Notes: generated by a model not told the origin, from the sequence alone. 64,000 nt of DNA from Pomphorhynchus laevis (GCA_012934845.2 WNNJ02000189.1:1-64000); one strand, 5' to 3'. Positions 45,607 to 58,200 are shown, counted from the first letter of the stretch. Numbers and translations: made by a program.

Positions 45607-46071
45607 GTAGATGTTGCCAAAAACCGGAGTTCGATTACAAGTAGAGCAGACTCCCTTGTCACTCCTAGACGAGCTGATGGTAGCCAACAGCACTCCTCAG
45701 TAGGGTGAACTACCATCAGTCATTTCGGCTGCTTTGTGATATATTGTAAAGGCATTTCCGAGAATTTGCTAAGGTGGTAGCATGGACCTAGCATCTTTAA
45801 ACTAACCATGTGCCTTCCGTACCATCCTAATTTTATTTGGCAGGAATTTTACTTGCTGTCGTTGCTTACTTTCTCACAGGATCCTTTGGAGGATACTTTT
45901 TTATAATTTTATACCTGACTGTCTTAAACTGTGCTCCGGGAGCTAACAGGCTTCAATTTCATGATTGTAGATGTTGCCGAAAACCGGAGTTCGATTACAA
46001 GTAGAGCAGACTTTATTATCACTCCTAGACAAGCTGATTGTAGCTAGCAGCTCCCATAAGCTCAATTGAAT
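45605..46071 (-). repeat. Satellite family A, one full and one partial unit
   Basis: It is the same unit as at 8.4-9.15 kb, period 359 (GTAGATGTTGCC recurs at 45607 and 45966). A full hammerhead-like motif lies at 45659-45733 with CTGAGGA and GAAAT as changed core words; stem III (TGATGGTAG/CTACCATCA) is intact. The second unit breaks off near 46060. Confidence 0.75.
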
Positions 46072-46142
46072 TGTCGCTGTACTCGTTGGTTCTTTAATGG
46101 ATACGGAATGTATAATAGTGGTGCACGGATGTGCATCACTTT
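46072..46142 (-). repeat. Satellite family B fragment
   Basis: Matches the inner part of family B (GAATTGTCGCTG, then ATGGATACGG, then GTGCACGGATGTGC), reverse to the array at 9274. Confidence 0.65.
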
Positions 46143-46144
46143 AT

Positions 46145-46880
46145 ACATGCTGTTTCAGCCTTCAATACCTTTCAGCTTAGCCGTTTCCCCTTGGGTTGAA
46201 CGGCGACGAGTGGCTGCTTGCAACTACTCCGTGGGCAAGTAAGTACTGCTTCAACTTTTCTGAGCGGAATGACGAGACATTGTCACTGTGAATGTACGCT
46301 GAAGCAACAAATGCAAAATATCGTGTCGAGTTTGCTTATAACAGTTAATGAACTTGTATTGTGACATGGAAAAGCAAACGTGTAGCCACTATACTCGTCC
46401 ACGATTACAAGGATATACTTGTTACGCATGCCTGACGGCACGGGCCCTTTGAAATCAATTGCCAGTCTTCGAAAGTATACGTCGCTTTTATCACGTGTTA
46501 GTCAGTTTTTCTCGGGAATTGCTGTTTAATCTTGCTGCAGACTCCACACTGCGCACATACTGATTTTACATCCTCTCACAAAAATGACAGGTTGTGTTTC
46601 CTAACGTAGGCGTATAAACGGGTAACTTTCGAGTGGCACAAGGACACGTGGAGTTTGTGTAACTCTGTCGTATTATTTGACCCAGCACAATCTCGTGATA
46701 GTGCCTGTCACATGATTCTGTCTTCCGGAATAATAGATGATTTCGAATTTATACGTTGAAATCTCTAGTATGGGATCATGAAGATCGATTGAAATCGGGA
46801 CTGGTGATCCTTTGATGGATGCTTATTTATGTATTGAATAGTTGATAGGTCACACAAGGTGACTTTCGCATTGAAAACCA
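46145..46880 (-). mobile_element. Gypsy-like LTR retrotransposon fossil (RNase H to integrase)
   Basis: A minus-strand remnant of a Ty3/Gypsy-type pol. Parts in order are the end of the RNase H domain, the integrase zinc-binding region and the integrase core. No LTRs are recognised nearby. It is broken by multiple changes and looks old. Confidence 0.6.
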
Positions 46881-47019
46881 GCTACAGAATCCTTCCTTCA
46901 TGATATCCAATTCCATACACCCTGACTACTAACGGCACCATTGCCACAGCCGTTATATATACATATATATCACTATGTTTTCCTCATGATGAGGCATAAA
47001 CACCAGGCAGCATTCTATA

Positions 47020-47195
47020 TATCCTCATCAGATCAAGAAATAGAACCGAATTATTCTCGCAATATTCAAAGTCGCTACGTATGCCCAGTCATCCTATGTG
47101 TGACGACAAACTTCAACAACGGTATGCGCGTTTCGCTCCAACGGAGCTCATCAGTACCGTGACTTTAATAATCATACATAGGCACCTTAACACAC
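47020..47195 (-). mobile_element. Penelope terminal repeat fragment
   Basis: Matches the hammerhead half of the pLTR at 10285-10660 (ATTCTCGCAATATTCAAAG on the plus strand). Truncated on both sides. Confidence 0.65.
47116..47162 (-). ncRNA. Hammerhead ribozyme with altered cleavage triplet
   Basis: Stem I (CACGGTA with TACCG), CTGATGA, stem II (GCTC/GAGC, loop CGTTG) and GAAAC are intact, but the GTC is replaced by GCA. The fold is kept and cleavage is not expected. Confidence 0.75.
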
Positions 47196-47197
47196 GA

Positions 47198-47420
47198 ATG
47201 ATATATCTTATCTAAATAATATTTTAGCTTTAATATTTTTAATTACCTTTAAAATGACCGTCTAGGAGTGACGAGAGTTTGCAGACTGAAAAATATGCTC
47301 GATTCAAAAACTTACCCATATATAGGTATATATACCTATATATATTATTTTCGAATATAGTTGAGAATAATATATCTTATCTAAATAGTATTTTAGCTCT
47401 TATATTTTTAATTTCCTTGA
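47198..47420. repeat. 54-bp direct repeat around a satellite C fragment
   Basis: 47198-47251 and 47367-47420 are near-identical (ATATATCTTATCTAAATA and on). Between them lie a family C fragment (TGACCGTCTAGGAGTGACGA, 47254-47275 onward) and a palindromic TATA run. Confidence 0.55.
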
Positions 47421-48399
47421 AAACATGTTTCCCTTTCCTAACAGTCAAATATTGTATCTTTTTGTAAAAATGAAAGTAGACTACACTCTTGTTAGTATCA
47501 GTATTATTTCTTACAAAATTATACTTTAGTTTGATAATAAAATAAACTATATATATAATTAAATTGTATTTAATTTTAATACATTAATTTAAACTTATAA
47601 ATAATGAATTTTTATCTAGTTTAATTAAGAATATAGTGATAGTGGGTGAGTTTAGATTCACTGATTAAAAACGGATTCACTAAATGCGTTATGATTCCTA
47701 TCTTAATATGTAGTATATTGATGTAATGCAACAATATACGAACAATACGAAATATATTAAATTCTCAAATACCTTTGAACTGTACAAAATTGCACCATGT
47801 GAGCAGTACAATCGGATTGTTAAATACAAACTTTTTCGGCATTATTCTTATTGTGATGATACATGGACGCGACAGTATTCTTCTTTCTTTAGCCTTTATC
47901 CCGCTTTGATGCGTGGTCGGCTATGCAGGATTTAGTCTTACATTTCGCCCTATTCTGAGTCTGGTTCGAGTGAAGTCCTGAAGTCTTGCGCGTCGATTGA
48001 GAAGTGCTGAGAATTTATGCAAGAAGTCTGAGAGCCAGATAAATCCTGAGAAATGTTGAGAAGTACTGCCGCGTTGATTGCAGTGCATCAGTACATGGGC
48101 GCAGCAGTATATGTGATATATGATAAAATATAAACCAATTTCATAATCTTAATTAATGCTTTATCATCTACGATATAACAGTTTGCATCCCATTTTATGT
48201 CTATTTAATCATCCTGTAATCCTTTTTACTCACTTTTACACCATTTACCCACTTTAACTCCTTTAAAATCTGAACTGTCAATGCTTATACTGACGAAAGT
48301 ATGGCGTTTTTGATTGTTTTGCAATTTAAAACTTTTTTCCTAAAACTAAAGTTTATAATATTATAAACTAAAGTAAGTTCACAATACTTCTAAAGTAGA
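47421..48399. other. Unrecognised sequence
   Basis: AT-rich, with a GC-richer patch at 47850-48120 that contains related words GATACATGGACGCGACAG and GTACATGGGCGCAGCAG 215 bp apart. No gene recognised. Confidence 0.35.
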
Positions 48400-49990
48400 T
48401 GCTGTCAGACATTCCAAAAGTTTGAAAGAGGAGGGTTGCCCTCTTCCGGCTACTCCAAGCAATGAGAATTAGTCCAGATTCTGTTTTACTGAATATCATT
48501 CAGTGAAATTTGGGAGGTGCTTAAGCCCTTAGCCTTTTATCTGGCAGAGATTCAGATGTTTTAGTCCTTTAGGAGATGCGGTCTATCCACTCCTCCCACG
48601 ACACAACTCGATTTATCCCAAAGCATATCTATACCTACTATACTCCGTATATAACCTTTTAATATCATCCCTCCTACTAAACTATTCTTGTCCAGCCTTT
48701 TTTGTTTAGCGATAACACTATGTAAGAGCGGTAAACGTATCAGCATAGCCAATGTATATACCCGACCAGAAGAAATTCACAAGAATCGTGACCTCCTGGA
48801 TCGTATTTTAGACAGCAGTTGTGACATGTTACATTGTGACTTCAACGACAAAACTGGTCGTTGGATTAATGCAGCACTCCACAGAGCCAGGAACTACTAC
48901 TATCTTATAAATAAACCATCAACCGCTACCATTTATTGCACTACAACAAATTCTCTCCTCGACATTCTTCTCCTATACGAGTAATGGCTGCTTAAGTCTA
49001 CTTTTATTGAGCAATCGCGCCAACAACTGTCCACCTCGCACAACTTAGTACGTTGGCGGTTAGAGGAAGATACGCAAACTAGAAGGAGGTTTCACTTTGA
49101 TCCAATCAGAGTGGCCTGCTTTCAGGCGGCTATCCAACTCTTCCTTAGAATTGGAATTGCGAGTCTCACCCGATTCAATTCCTACCTCTCATCGCAAGCT
49201 ACCGCGATTCTTTCGACTATCTATAAAAGTCGCATTTACAATTTCACTTCAATAAAACTCAAGGTCTTATCTTAAATGCTACACCTTCCCAATCTTTCAG
49301 TTTCCGCCAGACAGGTCCTATCGAATGAATATTAGAGCCCTAGATATATGTTTAAGCTGAGTAGAGATAGTGTGAGTATTGCTCGCCTTAACCCTTCTCA
49401 GTCTTCCTTTTGGAATATATTCAAGAAAAAGAAATTTGGCTGCAGGTGGTAGAGAACTTTGGGTTGGATCGGTAGTATAGGCTTTGACAAAGTTTTAGAG
49501 TAGTATCTATCCCTACATAGTTATGAAGCCACTCAATCTTCCTAACAATCCCGCCTTAAGGTGGCTTCAGGTGTAGGGATCTATCTATTGCAGATATCCA
49601 TGGTTCAGGGTTCTACTTCCCGGCACCTCCAAATCCAAAGTACCACTCTCCACTCGAATCTGTAGGCTTTTGACAGTCAGTCAGAGGAAGATGGCACAGA
49701 TACGCTTGTGGGGGTACTTTGGCCATCTCGGGTTTAGTCTGTTTTTCTAAAGGACGGCCCCCAGAACATTAACTAAGATTTCTCAAGCACCTTTTATCCG
49801 AACTACCTACCATAGTCCGCCTCCACTGGGCTCTCAGGAGGGTGAAAGACCCTGAGGGGTCAAGTCGAAAGGCGGCGCGTTGGTGCGGCCGAGGGGCTCA
49901 GATTCTACTGAAACTTAAGCCTTGAAGATGATTAAAGAATATATACCACCCTATGTTGGCAGAAGTATAATAGGTTTGTCCTTTCTTTTA
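48400..49990 (+). mobile_element. R1/I-like LINE, copy C, reverse transcriptase deleted
   Basis: The endonuclease part is clear (SGKRISIANVYTRPEE, CDFNDKTGRW at 48720-48870), followed by the linker. At about 49690 the sequence jumps to the 3' end (GYFGHLGF, RGRPPEH region), so roughly 1 kb with the reverse transcriptase is missing compared with copies A and B. Confidence 0.7.
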
Positions 49991-50246
49991 AATTATGATA
50001 TATATCATAATATTTCTTTATATTTATATTTCTGATATTTCTTTTATATAATCATAAAAGAAATACTAATTATAATATATTTGTTCTTTACTGTTAGAAC
50101 GTTGAGGTGCTCGAGATGCTTGAATTTACCGTTGGATCTAACTTTGAAAAGTGTACCAAATATATTTTAAATTTTTAAAAAGTGATGTACACTAGAAACT
50201 GATATAACCGTTTCTACTGATAAATTTGGCTGACCAGCTCTAAAAT

Positions 50247-50308
50247 TTGGTTGACGATCACTCGACTCGTCTGCTGTATAGCAGACGAGTCGAGTGATCG
50301 TCAGCCAA
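50247..50308. repeat. 29-bp hairpin with 4-nt loop
   Basis: TTGGTTGACGATCACTCGAC... pairs over 29 positions with its 3' mirror (one G-T pair), loop GTAT. It lies at the edge of repeat D copy 1 (50305-50412). Confidence 0.8.
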
Positions 50309-50412
50309 CATTAAAAAGGCCGAAACGTGAAATGTAGGTATTGGATCAGTAGTTGATGAGATCCACCAATACTGAAATGTAGCGTACTGCTGTTGGCTTA
50401 TAGATATGATTA
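50305..50412 (+). repeat. Repeat D, copy 1
   Basis: About 105 bp shared with 50747-50852 (442 bp later). It contains CCGAAACGTG, then GTATTGGATC ... GATCCACCAATAC, an inner hairpin with TTGATGA in its loop. The words resemble hammerhead core words, but no matching stems were found. Confidence 0.6.
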
Positions 50413-50746
50413 AAGCAACTTGCAGAATAAAAAATAGTCATCAAAATTTCAATGATAACAATGATTACACAGTTTCGAATGTCTATTGAATAGAACGTCC
50501 AAAAGGAAGTCATTAAAAATTTAAATTGTAGTAATAACTGCAAAATTTAATAAACTTAAAATTAGGAAACAAACTATCGACGACTAGTCTGATATTTTTA
50601 ATTAATTGAAAAATAGGTTGGTTTTAAATTGAATGTGAAACCTTTTCCTACCAACACTGATTTAATTTGGATTTGGAAAATGTTAAATAAATAGTCTTTA
50701 ATTCTATATAATTGTCAATACGGGAGATTAGTCGACTAATCATCAC

Positions 50747-50852
50747 CCAACATTAAAATGACCGAAACGTGAAGCGTAAGTATTGGATCAATAGCTGATG
50801 AGATCCACCAATACTGAAATGTAGCGTACTGCTGTTGACTTATAAATATAGA
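50747..50852 (+). repeat. Repeat D, copy 2
   Basis: As copy 1, with CTGATGAG in the loop. It is preceded by a shorter palindrome GATTAGTCGACTAATC where copy 1 has the 29-bp hairpin. Confidence 0.6.
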
Positions 50853-50984
50853 ATTGAAGCAGCGTGCAGAATGAAGTCATCATAATAAGAATTTTGTTAA
50901 CAACTATATATCCACTAAAAAGTTTTGAAAAGAAAAATATACAAAAGAAAACATAGAAAACAAAGTCAGTCCGGTCGATAATGG

Positions 50985-52450
50985 AGTCTTCATTGTGTCA
51001 CGACCTCAGGTCCACAGAGATCTGAGCACTCCAGCTAATCCAACAAGCCACTCTCCGACTAAACCACCCGGGATCTCTCACTCCCCCCCCCGAAGAATCC
51101 AATCGAGGCGGAGTATGCTCGGTATTCGCGTTATGAGGAGCTTGAAAAACCTTAATATTTGCTCTGGGGGACGTCCTCTTAAAAAGAAGACTTGTGTTAA
51201 GTTAGCTAAAGTGGAATGCCTCCTCCTAGTCCGAACTGAGGTGAGAAGGTTGCCATTCCCACACCCAGCCGGACAAGTTAGAGACACTTGCCCAACGAGC
51301 GTTATCTTCATTTCCCGTCGTGACCCCATCTGCCTATCGCTAGAGGTTTACATTCTGCTTGGCAATTGTAATAGAAGGCACTGTCTTGGAAGAAGGCAGG
51401 ATTGTTTTCTTGGAAGAGGAGGTGAATCTCCTCTTAGAATTCATACATGAAGAATTTGATTTTGCTCTCTTCTTTGAAGATTTAGCAACAGGAAGAGAGG
51501 TTATGGAAGGCTTAGAGGGTGTATTTGCCAAGCTGGCAATCAGTAATTCAATCGATCAAGTTGTTTCTTGTTGAAGTGTTCTAAAGAAGTTGAACATTTC
51601 GTCCACATTAGGTCCATATGAGGTTACACGCCGAATTCGCCGTTAAGGGAGAGAGTAAACATTATTCTTCACTGTATGTATTCTCATATAGTCCTTGAAT
51701 GCTGAACATCTTCTTAACCACACAGAATGTTCAACTCCGCAATTCATGCATTTTGGGGCTAGTTTGCATTAAGTGTCATGGACAAATTCATCAGATCCAC
51801 ACACTCCGCATTTCTTCATCCCACCACATGTGGAGTTCCAGTGTCCTCACATGTGACACTTGTCACATGTTACACTTGTGGAAATGTAAGATTGTACGTA
51901 CTTGCAATTGTAATATTTAGATTGCAAACCATAAAAAGATTGGATGCTGCATTAGACAGAAGATGGACATTGTCCTTTCGATATTTGCGAATGCAATAGG
52001 AAGAGTTTGGTCGTCTTTGTTTTTGATAAATCTGATATTTTGAAGGGAATAACGCTTTTGAAGCTCTGCGATATCTTCCTTTTCTAGTTCAGGGATAATA
52101 TTAGTAATCTTTATTGACGACATAATATGCTTTGATACTAGAATTCCTTAATGAGAACAATTTTCTTTGAAGAACTTAGCAAAAGAGGTGGCTAAGTCCG
52201 AGTATACGAAGGATATCATGTAGTAGTTATTCATCACTTTTGCAGAGTTAATCATAACTCTATTAGGTTATGTATTAATAAATTACCTCAGAAATTCGTT
52301 ATAGGACTGGTTCTTTTGCATTGGAATTGTGGGGTTAATGTTAATCAGATTAAGGAGTTTCTTAATCTGTGTAAGCTCCTTTATTTCACGATTTAGAACA
52401 GTAAATTTACTAACTTTAATTTCTTCAGTTTGCATGAGCAGGTATTGTAA
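50985..52450 (-). mobile_element. R1/I-like LINE, copy D, ORF1 joined to 3' end
   Basis: Minus strand. From 52450 it codes ORF1 (IKELTQIKKLLNL, then VMNNYYMISFVYSDLATSF, then NIRFIKNKDDQTLPIAF) with a zinc-knuckle remnant near 51840. Around 51340 it passes straight to the ORF2 3' end (FLRGRPPEQILRFFKLL). ORF2's endonuclease and reverse transcriptase are absent, making a deletion derivative of about 1.45 kb. Confidence 0.65.
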
Positions 52451-54143
52451 TTGATTGTAATTAACTTGAACAAAACTTTTCTTAAGTCATCAAAATTTCA
52501 ATTTTAATAATGACTTCACAGCTATATCGACTAAAATTTCAAATTATTTTAATTTATGAGTCGACTTTTTAATTAAAGAATTTGTTTTCCATATATTCTC
52601 ATATTTTACAAGCTGCGTGAATGTGCTTAAATCCCTGGAAGAATCGTGTTACTTAAAGAATATGTGCTGCACAAGGTGATGTGTTTGTGCGCCAGCATAA
52701 AATTAATTTTCAAGCATTTTCAACTTGAGAGTTGAAATAAATTCACTTAAATACTAGGTGAAACTATAATTTATAAATAATTTATAGGTGCAGCAATAGT
52801 TTACTCTATAACTAATAGCTTGTTTGCTAAGACTTGTTTTGATTTTGAAATTCTTTGAATGTTTAAATGCCTGATTTAAAATCGAAATACGATAATCAGC
52901 AAATCTTTGTTTTACTCACTTGAACAGTAATTAAGCTACGATTTTTAGATTAAGAATGTGGATGTAAAACTGCACATTTAATACTTTATGCTATGAATAA
53001 ATCCAGAACGTAATGCTATTTGGTTGGAAAAATTAAAAAATTCCGATTAAAAAAATAATTTGAAAATATTTAACTTAATCATTTCATTGAATTTAGCAAA
53101 TTTTAAGTTATACGAACCAAGGAAAATCAAGCACGAAAAAGATTATTTAATATTTCAATGGCAACTGCTATCATCAAAAAAATGGTAACGGTTTTGTACA
53201 TTAAAATAATATAAACAAATATTTATTTGCTGTTCCTCGCTCACAATAGATAAAAGTAAGAAAAATATTGAAATCTTAGTAAAATATTTAAGGTATAGGG
53301 TATATCAAATGGATTGTGACATTCGTTTATTAATTTCAATATAAATAATCGATTGAATATAAATTATTAATCGAATACTAATATTCTCGACTGTTACTCA
53401 GTTTATAGAAATACTATATCATTAAAATAAGCAGAAATATTTTTTAAGCGCTAACTAGTCCTTATATAGAATATCTAAGATATAGTACTTAAAAAGATAT
53501 CTGAATTATGCATTATATAATCTTATATATTAAATATATTAATATAAAATAGAAATATTATTATATAATATAATATTCAATAATAAAAATACCATAATAT
53601 TATATAATAATATTAAATATAATGATATAATTAATAATTTAATATTCATACAATATAACATTATATATAATAATATATAATATTAATATTTTTTTATTTT
53701 AAATTTTTATATTATATATTACATTAACATAGGTTCCCGCAAATGAGCCTTAATTAGAACTTTAAATAATCTTATCAAAATAACAATCCATTTCAAATTC
53801 TTAAACAAGTCTACTGTTCAATATCTCAGCTACTTGTTCGATGATTTCTTAGACTGACTGAACACATCCTTGCCAATAGGATATTTATTTTTGTACTTAG
53901 TCATGTAATATTAATTTATCAATATTATAAAGTTTCCAATATTTGGGAATATTCTATAATATTCTCAAATATTATAGAATATAAATTGATAATATGAATT
54001 GCTAATTTGGCGAAACGCAGAGAGTTTTGCCAAATTCTAACTCGGGGAGTTTCTTTAAGTTAGTTTCTTCTTTACTTTCTTGTATATGAACATTTTTTCT
54101 ATTTTGATAAACTTTGAAGAATTTAAAATAAATTTAATTTTCT
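52451..54143. other. AT-rich intergenic DNA
   Basis: No gene recognised. The end (53900-54143) is the likely promoter side of the gene at 54144 and contains a short inverted pair, TTTGGCGAAACGC and TTTTGCCAAA. Confidence 0.45.
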
Positions 54144-55067
54144 TTGAAAAATGAAATATTGAGAAAGTGGTTCCTAAATACTTTGAAGAAACTAACTAAA
54201 CTGAAACCACTACTTTGTGTTAGTTACATTGCGTCATATAGTAGCGTATGTTCTTTCGTAGTTGCTTTCATTAATGAATCAATGTATCAACAAAATTTCA
54301 GATCATTGAACAGCACAAGAATACAGAGAAAGTACAAAGCTCTTATAACTACGAATAATAACATGCAAAGACGAAAGTCGAGAGAAATATTTAGACCACG
54401 TCAACATTCAAACGGTAATAACTTTGGAATTCACACACGCGATGAATGTAGCATAAATGATAATTGCGACGACAATGTTAAGCAACTCAGTGGACGATTT
54501 AGTAGCTTGCTTAGTATTTCGAAAAAGAACCACAAAATTACTTCACCGCCATTGGAAGATTCAACGATCGACACAAGTTATTCGACAAATTGGCTAGAAT
54601 GTGTCATAGAGATACATGAGATTCCTGAAAATCATATGACATCAGATTTGAAATCAATGCTAGGCTACAATCCATTGGCAATATACCGAGTGGATGAAAA
54701 GACTGCCTTTGTACAGTATCGAAATCGAACACAAGCTAACATTGCATTAAAACGTAGCCGTTACAAATACATGCGGCTTTTATGCCCGGCTAATCACAGC
54801 ATTTTCGTTTCTTTAAGAAATAAATGGCTTAATGGAAAATTAACTGAAGATAAGAATATACGTCCGATATGCTCGGGTGCGGTCGCTTACAACATTGTTA
54901 AAAACAGTTTACAGATTGGTGGACAGGTCCAGTCTTCACCTCATCTTGACGAACAGAAGAACCGTATAAGAGTGGCCAGAGAAGAGAAATTAAAGGAGAA
55001 GCGCACTAAAGAAATACTATGGTCTGGAGATGAGGATGAGCTAAAATCTATTACAGCGCATTTTTGA
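54144..55067 (+). CDS. R3HCC1L-like protein (RRM-type domain)
   Basis: An open frame of 307 codons. Residues about 150-225 (WLECVIEIHEIPENHMTSDL ... VDEKTAFVQYRNRTQANIAL) resemble the RRM-like domain of R3HCC1/R3HCC1L, where a Trp, an acidic strand and a VDD-ALGVF-like strand are typical. A basic, Lys/Glu-rich tail (VAREEKLKEKR, then ILWSGDED) matches the family's C-terminal coiled helix ending in IWEG. The first 46 residues are hydrophobic and unlike the family, so translation may start at Met 47 (54282) or Met 74 (54363); the latter begins MQRRKSREIFRPR, similar to the family's N-terminal RRPDxAxYVPR motif. The molecular role of the family is poorly known. Confidence 0.55.
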   Translation: MKNEILRKWFLNTLKKLTKLKPLLCVSYIASYSSVCSFVVAFINESMYQQNFRSLNSTRIQRKYKALITTNNNMQRRKSREIFRPRQHSNGNNFGIHTRDECSINDNCDDNVKQLSGRFSSLLSISKKNHKITSPPLEDSTIDTSYSTNWLECVIEIHEIPENHMTSDLKSMLGYNPLAIYRVDEKTAFVQYRNRTQANIALKRSRYKYMRLLCPANHSIFVSLRNKWLNGKLTEDKNIRPICSGAVAYNIVKNSLQIGGQVQSSPHLDEQKNRIRVAREEKLKEKRTKEILWSGDEDELKSITAHF

Positions 55068-55239
55068 TTTCAATATGGCAATCAAATTCAGACAGTTTCG
55101 CTCTAGTAAAGTATGACAAGAGCATACTGTTATTACCAATTCAGAATTTACCCACAAGAACGGATGTTCAGTCGCTGTACATCGGAACCGAGTACTGAAA
55201 ATCATAATACACATGTAAATTATAAAATTTTTGCATTTT

Positions 55240-58200
55240 TCCAGTTCAAAAATTAAAGATTTTAAAAGATTTAATTTTACGTGACAAATGCGTACCAGCA
55301 CACGCTTACATAACCACGAAAAATAGCAAACAAAAATCTAAGTTATGTGTCGAGAAGGTGGGAACGGGTAAGGTATTTGAATGTAATAAAAGAAGGAGGA
55401 CGGCGGACGTCGAGATGGGGATGATTCCAGGCCAGGGGTCGGCGACGAGGAAGGATAGAAGACCGTAGTTGTTGGAGTAATTGGGAACGTGGAGTAAGAG
55501 GGTATGACGGGAACGCATCGATAGAGAGGTGAGGCGAGTGTCGTCTAAGATGGGGAGGTTGATGAACGATGGGGATCCGACAGCGATGATACGAAAAGTT
55601 ACGATGATAAGACGGATATGTATGTGGATGGTAAGCCAGGAGAGTTGGGAAATATATGTGAATGTGCGGTCGAAGCGACAGAGACATAAAAGAACTCGAA
55701 CGGCAGAGTTGATAATGCGTTGTACGGGTAGGATGAGTAATTTTGGAGAATTGGCGAAAAGGCTGAGGCAGTAATCGATTTTAGGGAATAGAAGCGATGA
55801 AAGAAGAGACACAAGAACGGAAGTCGATAAGGGTGCAGATACGGCGGATATCGTTGATAATTAAGTTAGACGAGCGGACCTTGTCTCCTACGCATTGTTT
55901 AAAGGAAAAGTGATCATCAAAATAAAATCATGAGAAAGTGAGATTGTAGACTGGAATTATTGAAAAGGCAAAAGATACAGATTGAGGAGATATGTTAGAG
56001 TTACGGGGGAGGATCCACATTATTTTCGACTTGTCGGAGTTTAGAACGAGATGAATATAAAAGAGACGTTTGTAGATAGAAGAAAGACAGTTCGAGGCAG
56101 AAATGGCGATATCTTGTATGTGATGGGCTGGTGCATGAGCAAATATGAGGATGTCATCGACGTATTGCATGACGTTAAAGGAGTAAGGTTTGATAAACGG
56201 AGAGAGATCGCCGAGTAGAAGAGAGAAAATCAAGGGTCCTAGGACTGAACCTAGTGGGACCCCGCAGAAAATAGAGATGGGAAAAGAGGATGATGAATTT
56301 GAACATACTCGAAAATAACGGTCGGCTAGATATGAGGCAAACCATGCTATGGAGGAGGAAGAAAAGCCGTAATCATAACGAAGGCGAGAAAGGAGGACGG
56401 AGTGGTCGACGATGTCGAAGGCGGTAAGAGGTCGAGGGAGATGAGAACACTATATAGAGCCTTGCCTCGAGAAATGAGTAAGTCGTTGTAAACTTTCGTG
56501 GAGGCGATTTCTGTGGAGTGATTAGAGCGAAAACCGGTTTGGAAATGAGGTACAGATTGGATGAAGAGAGATAAGCGTTGATCTGTATTAAGATAAGGCG
56601 CTCTGAGAGCTTGGAATGAGTAGTGAGGAGTGAAATGGGGCGATAGCTAGAAGGAAGTGAGTGGTCGAGCGATTGTTTCTTAAGGAGGGAATGCACGATG
56701 GCGAATTTCCAGTTTAAAGAGAAGATACGACTGCGGATGGGCGAGTCAAACAACGTAGTGAGGAAAGGGGATATCGATGAGCATATGGATTTAAGTATGA
56801 AAGTAGGCAAGAGATTGACAGGTGAGCTTTTGTGGGCAAGCACATGAGGACAGATGAGACTTCAGCTGGTGAGACGCAGAAGGTGAAGGAGTTCTGGGAG
56901 AATGGGGCGAGGTGGGAACGAGTGAGATGAAATGGATATGGAGGTGTGAGAGCGCAACGTGGATATTTTGGTCTGGAGAAATGACGAATAATAATTGGGA
57001 TTAATGTTGCACGTCAAAGAGATTCGAGCAAGGATTGAATTAAAAGTATGCCAGAGAGACTTGGAGTTGAATGAAGTGATGATTTTATGCTGCCAGAAAG
57101 AGTTACATTTGGTAAGTAGTAGGTTGAGATAAGACCGGCAAATGGCAAGGATTCACGGAGAGACAGTGAGCGAGATGATATCAGTCGGAGAGAGCGGAGA
57201 TAAACTCGAAAAGCACGTCGGAGTCGACGCTATGATAGTAGGCATTGAATGTTAAACCATCGGGTACGATGCAAGCGATGGTGAGGGTAAGGCTCGAAGG
57301 GCCGGAGAATATCAAGAGTGGATGTGAGTTCATAGTCGAAAAGAAAGGCGATATCGTTAGGGGAGGATGATGTTATTATGGGAGAGAATAGAGACGATTT
57401 GAGTAAGGCAGGGCGGAGAAGAGGGATATCAAGATTTTACCAAGTGCGACAAAGGATGGTAGGTGGTTAAAGCGGGGTGTGGTTGAAAGTGAGATCAAGG
57501 GTGACTAGAAAGTGATCGGATCGACCCTTATCGAAGATGGACAGTGATATGTCGGCAGGAAAACGATCGGGGACAGCAATGATGTCGATTGCCTTGAAAG
57601 GATATGTGTGGGGGACAGTGGAGATAAGTTTGTAGTTGTAGTTGGATAGAATATTGATGAACCGGATGGAATCAGTGGAAGAGGGGTGGGTCGAGGCGGA
57701 TGATGAAGTCGCCAAGAACGAGTGAAAGAATGTAGCACAAATAAGCGTGAGATAGGAGGTCAGCGAGTTCGGTAAAAAAATTAAGAGGTAGGAGCAGATA
57801 AACCTGAGCGGTATACAATAGCGAGATGCAGAGTTATCGGGCTCGAATCACGACAAGTGAGCAATTCAAAGAAGCAAGGACTAAAGGGGATAATGATTTT
57901 GCGAAGAGACGCGTGGTGACGTGCCAATTAGACAATGATGCAATTATTAGAGAATTTTGAATTAGATGAAATGAGGGGATGTGCGGATTCGACTAGTGAG
58001 CAACCGGCAGAGAGCAAACGGCGAATTGAGATGTCGTCGGAATCTGAGTGCCAGGATTCGGTGGGGCAGAATAGATCGTTCGATTGCGTTTTGAATAGGT
58101 TGGGGATGAGATCGGATTTATGGAGAATAGATCTAGTGTTGCGGAGGCCGATGCGGAAACCGTGTGTGGTGCTGATAGAGGTTAGCGGAGAAGGCACATA

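Noticed and set aside
45436-45716. Frames with poly-(Ile-Tyr) runs
   Set aside because: They are translations of the (TA)n microsatellite and adjoining satellite A.
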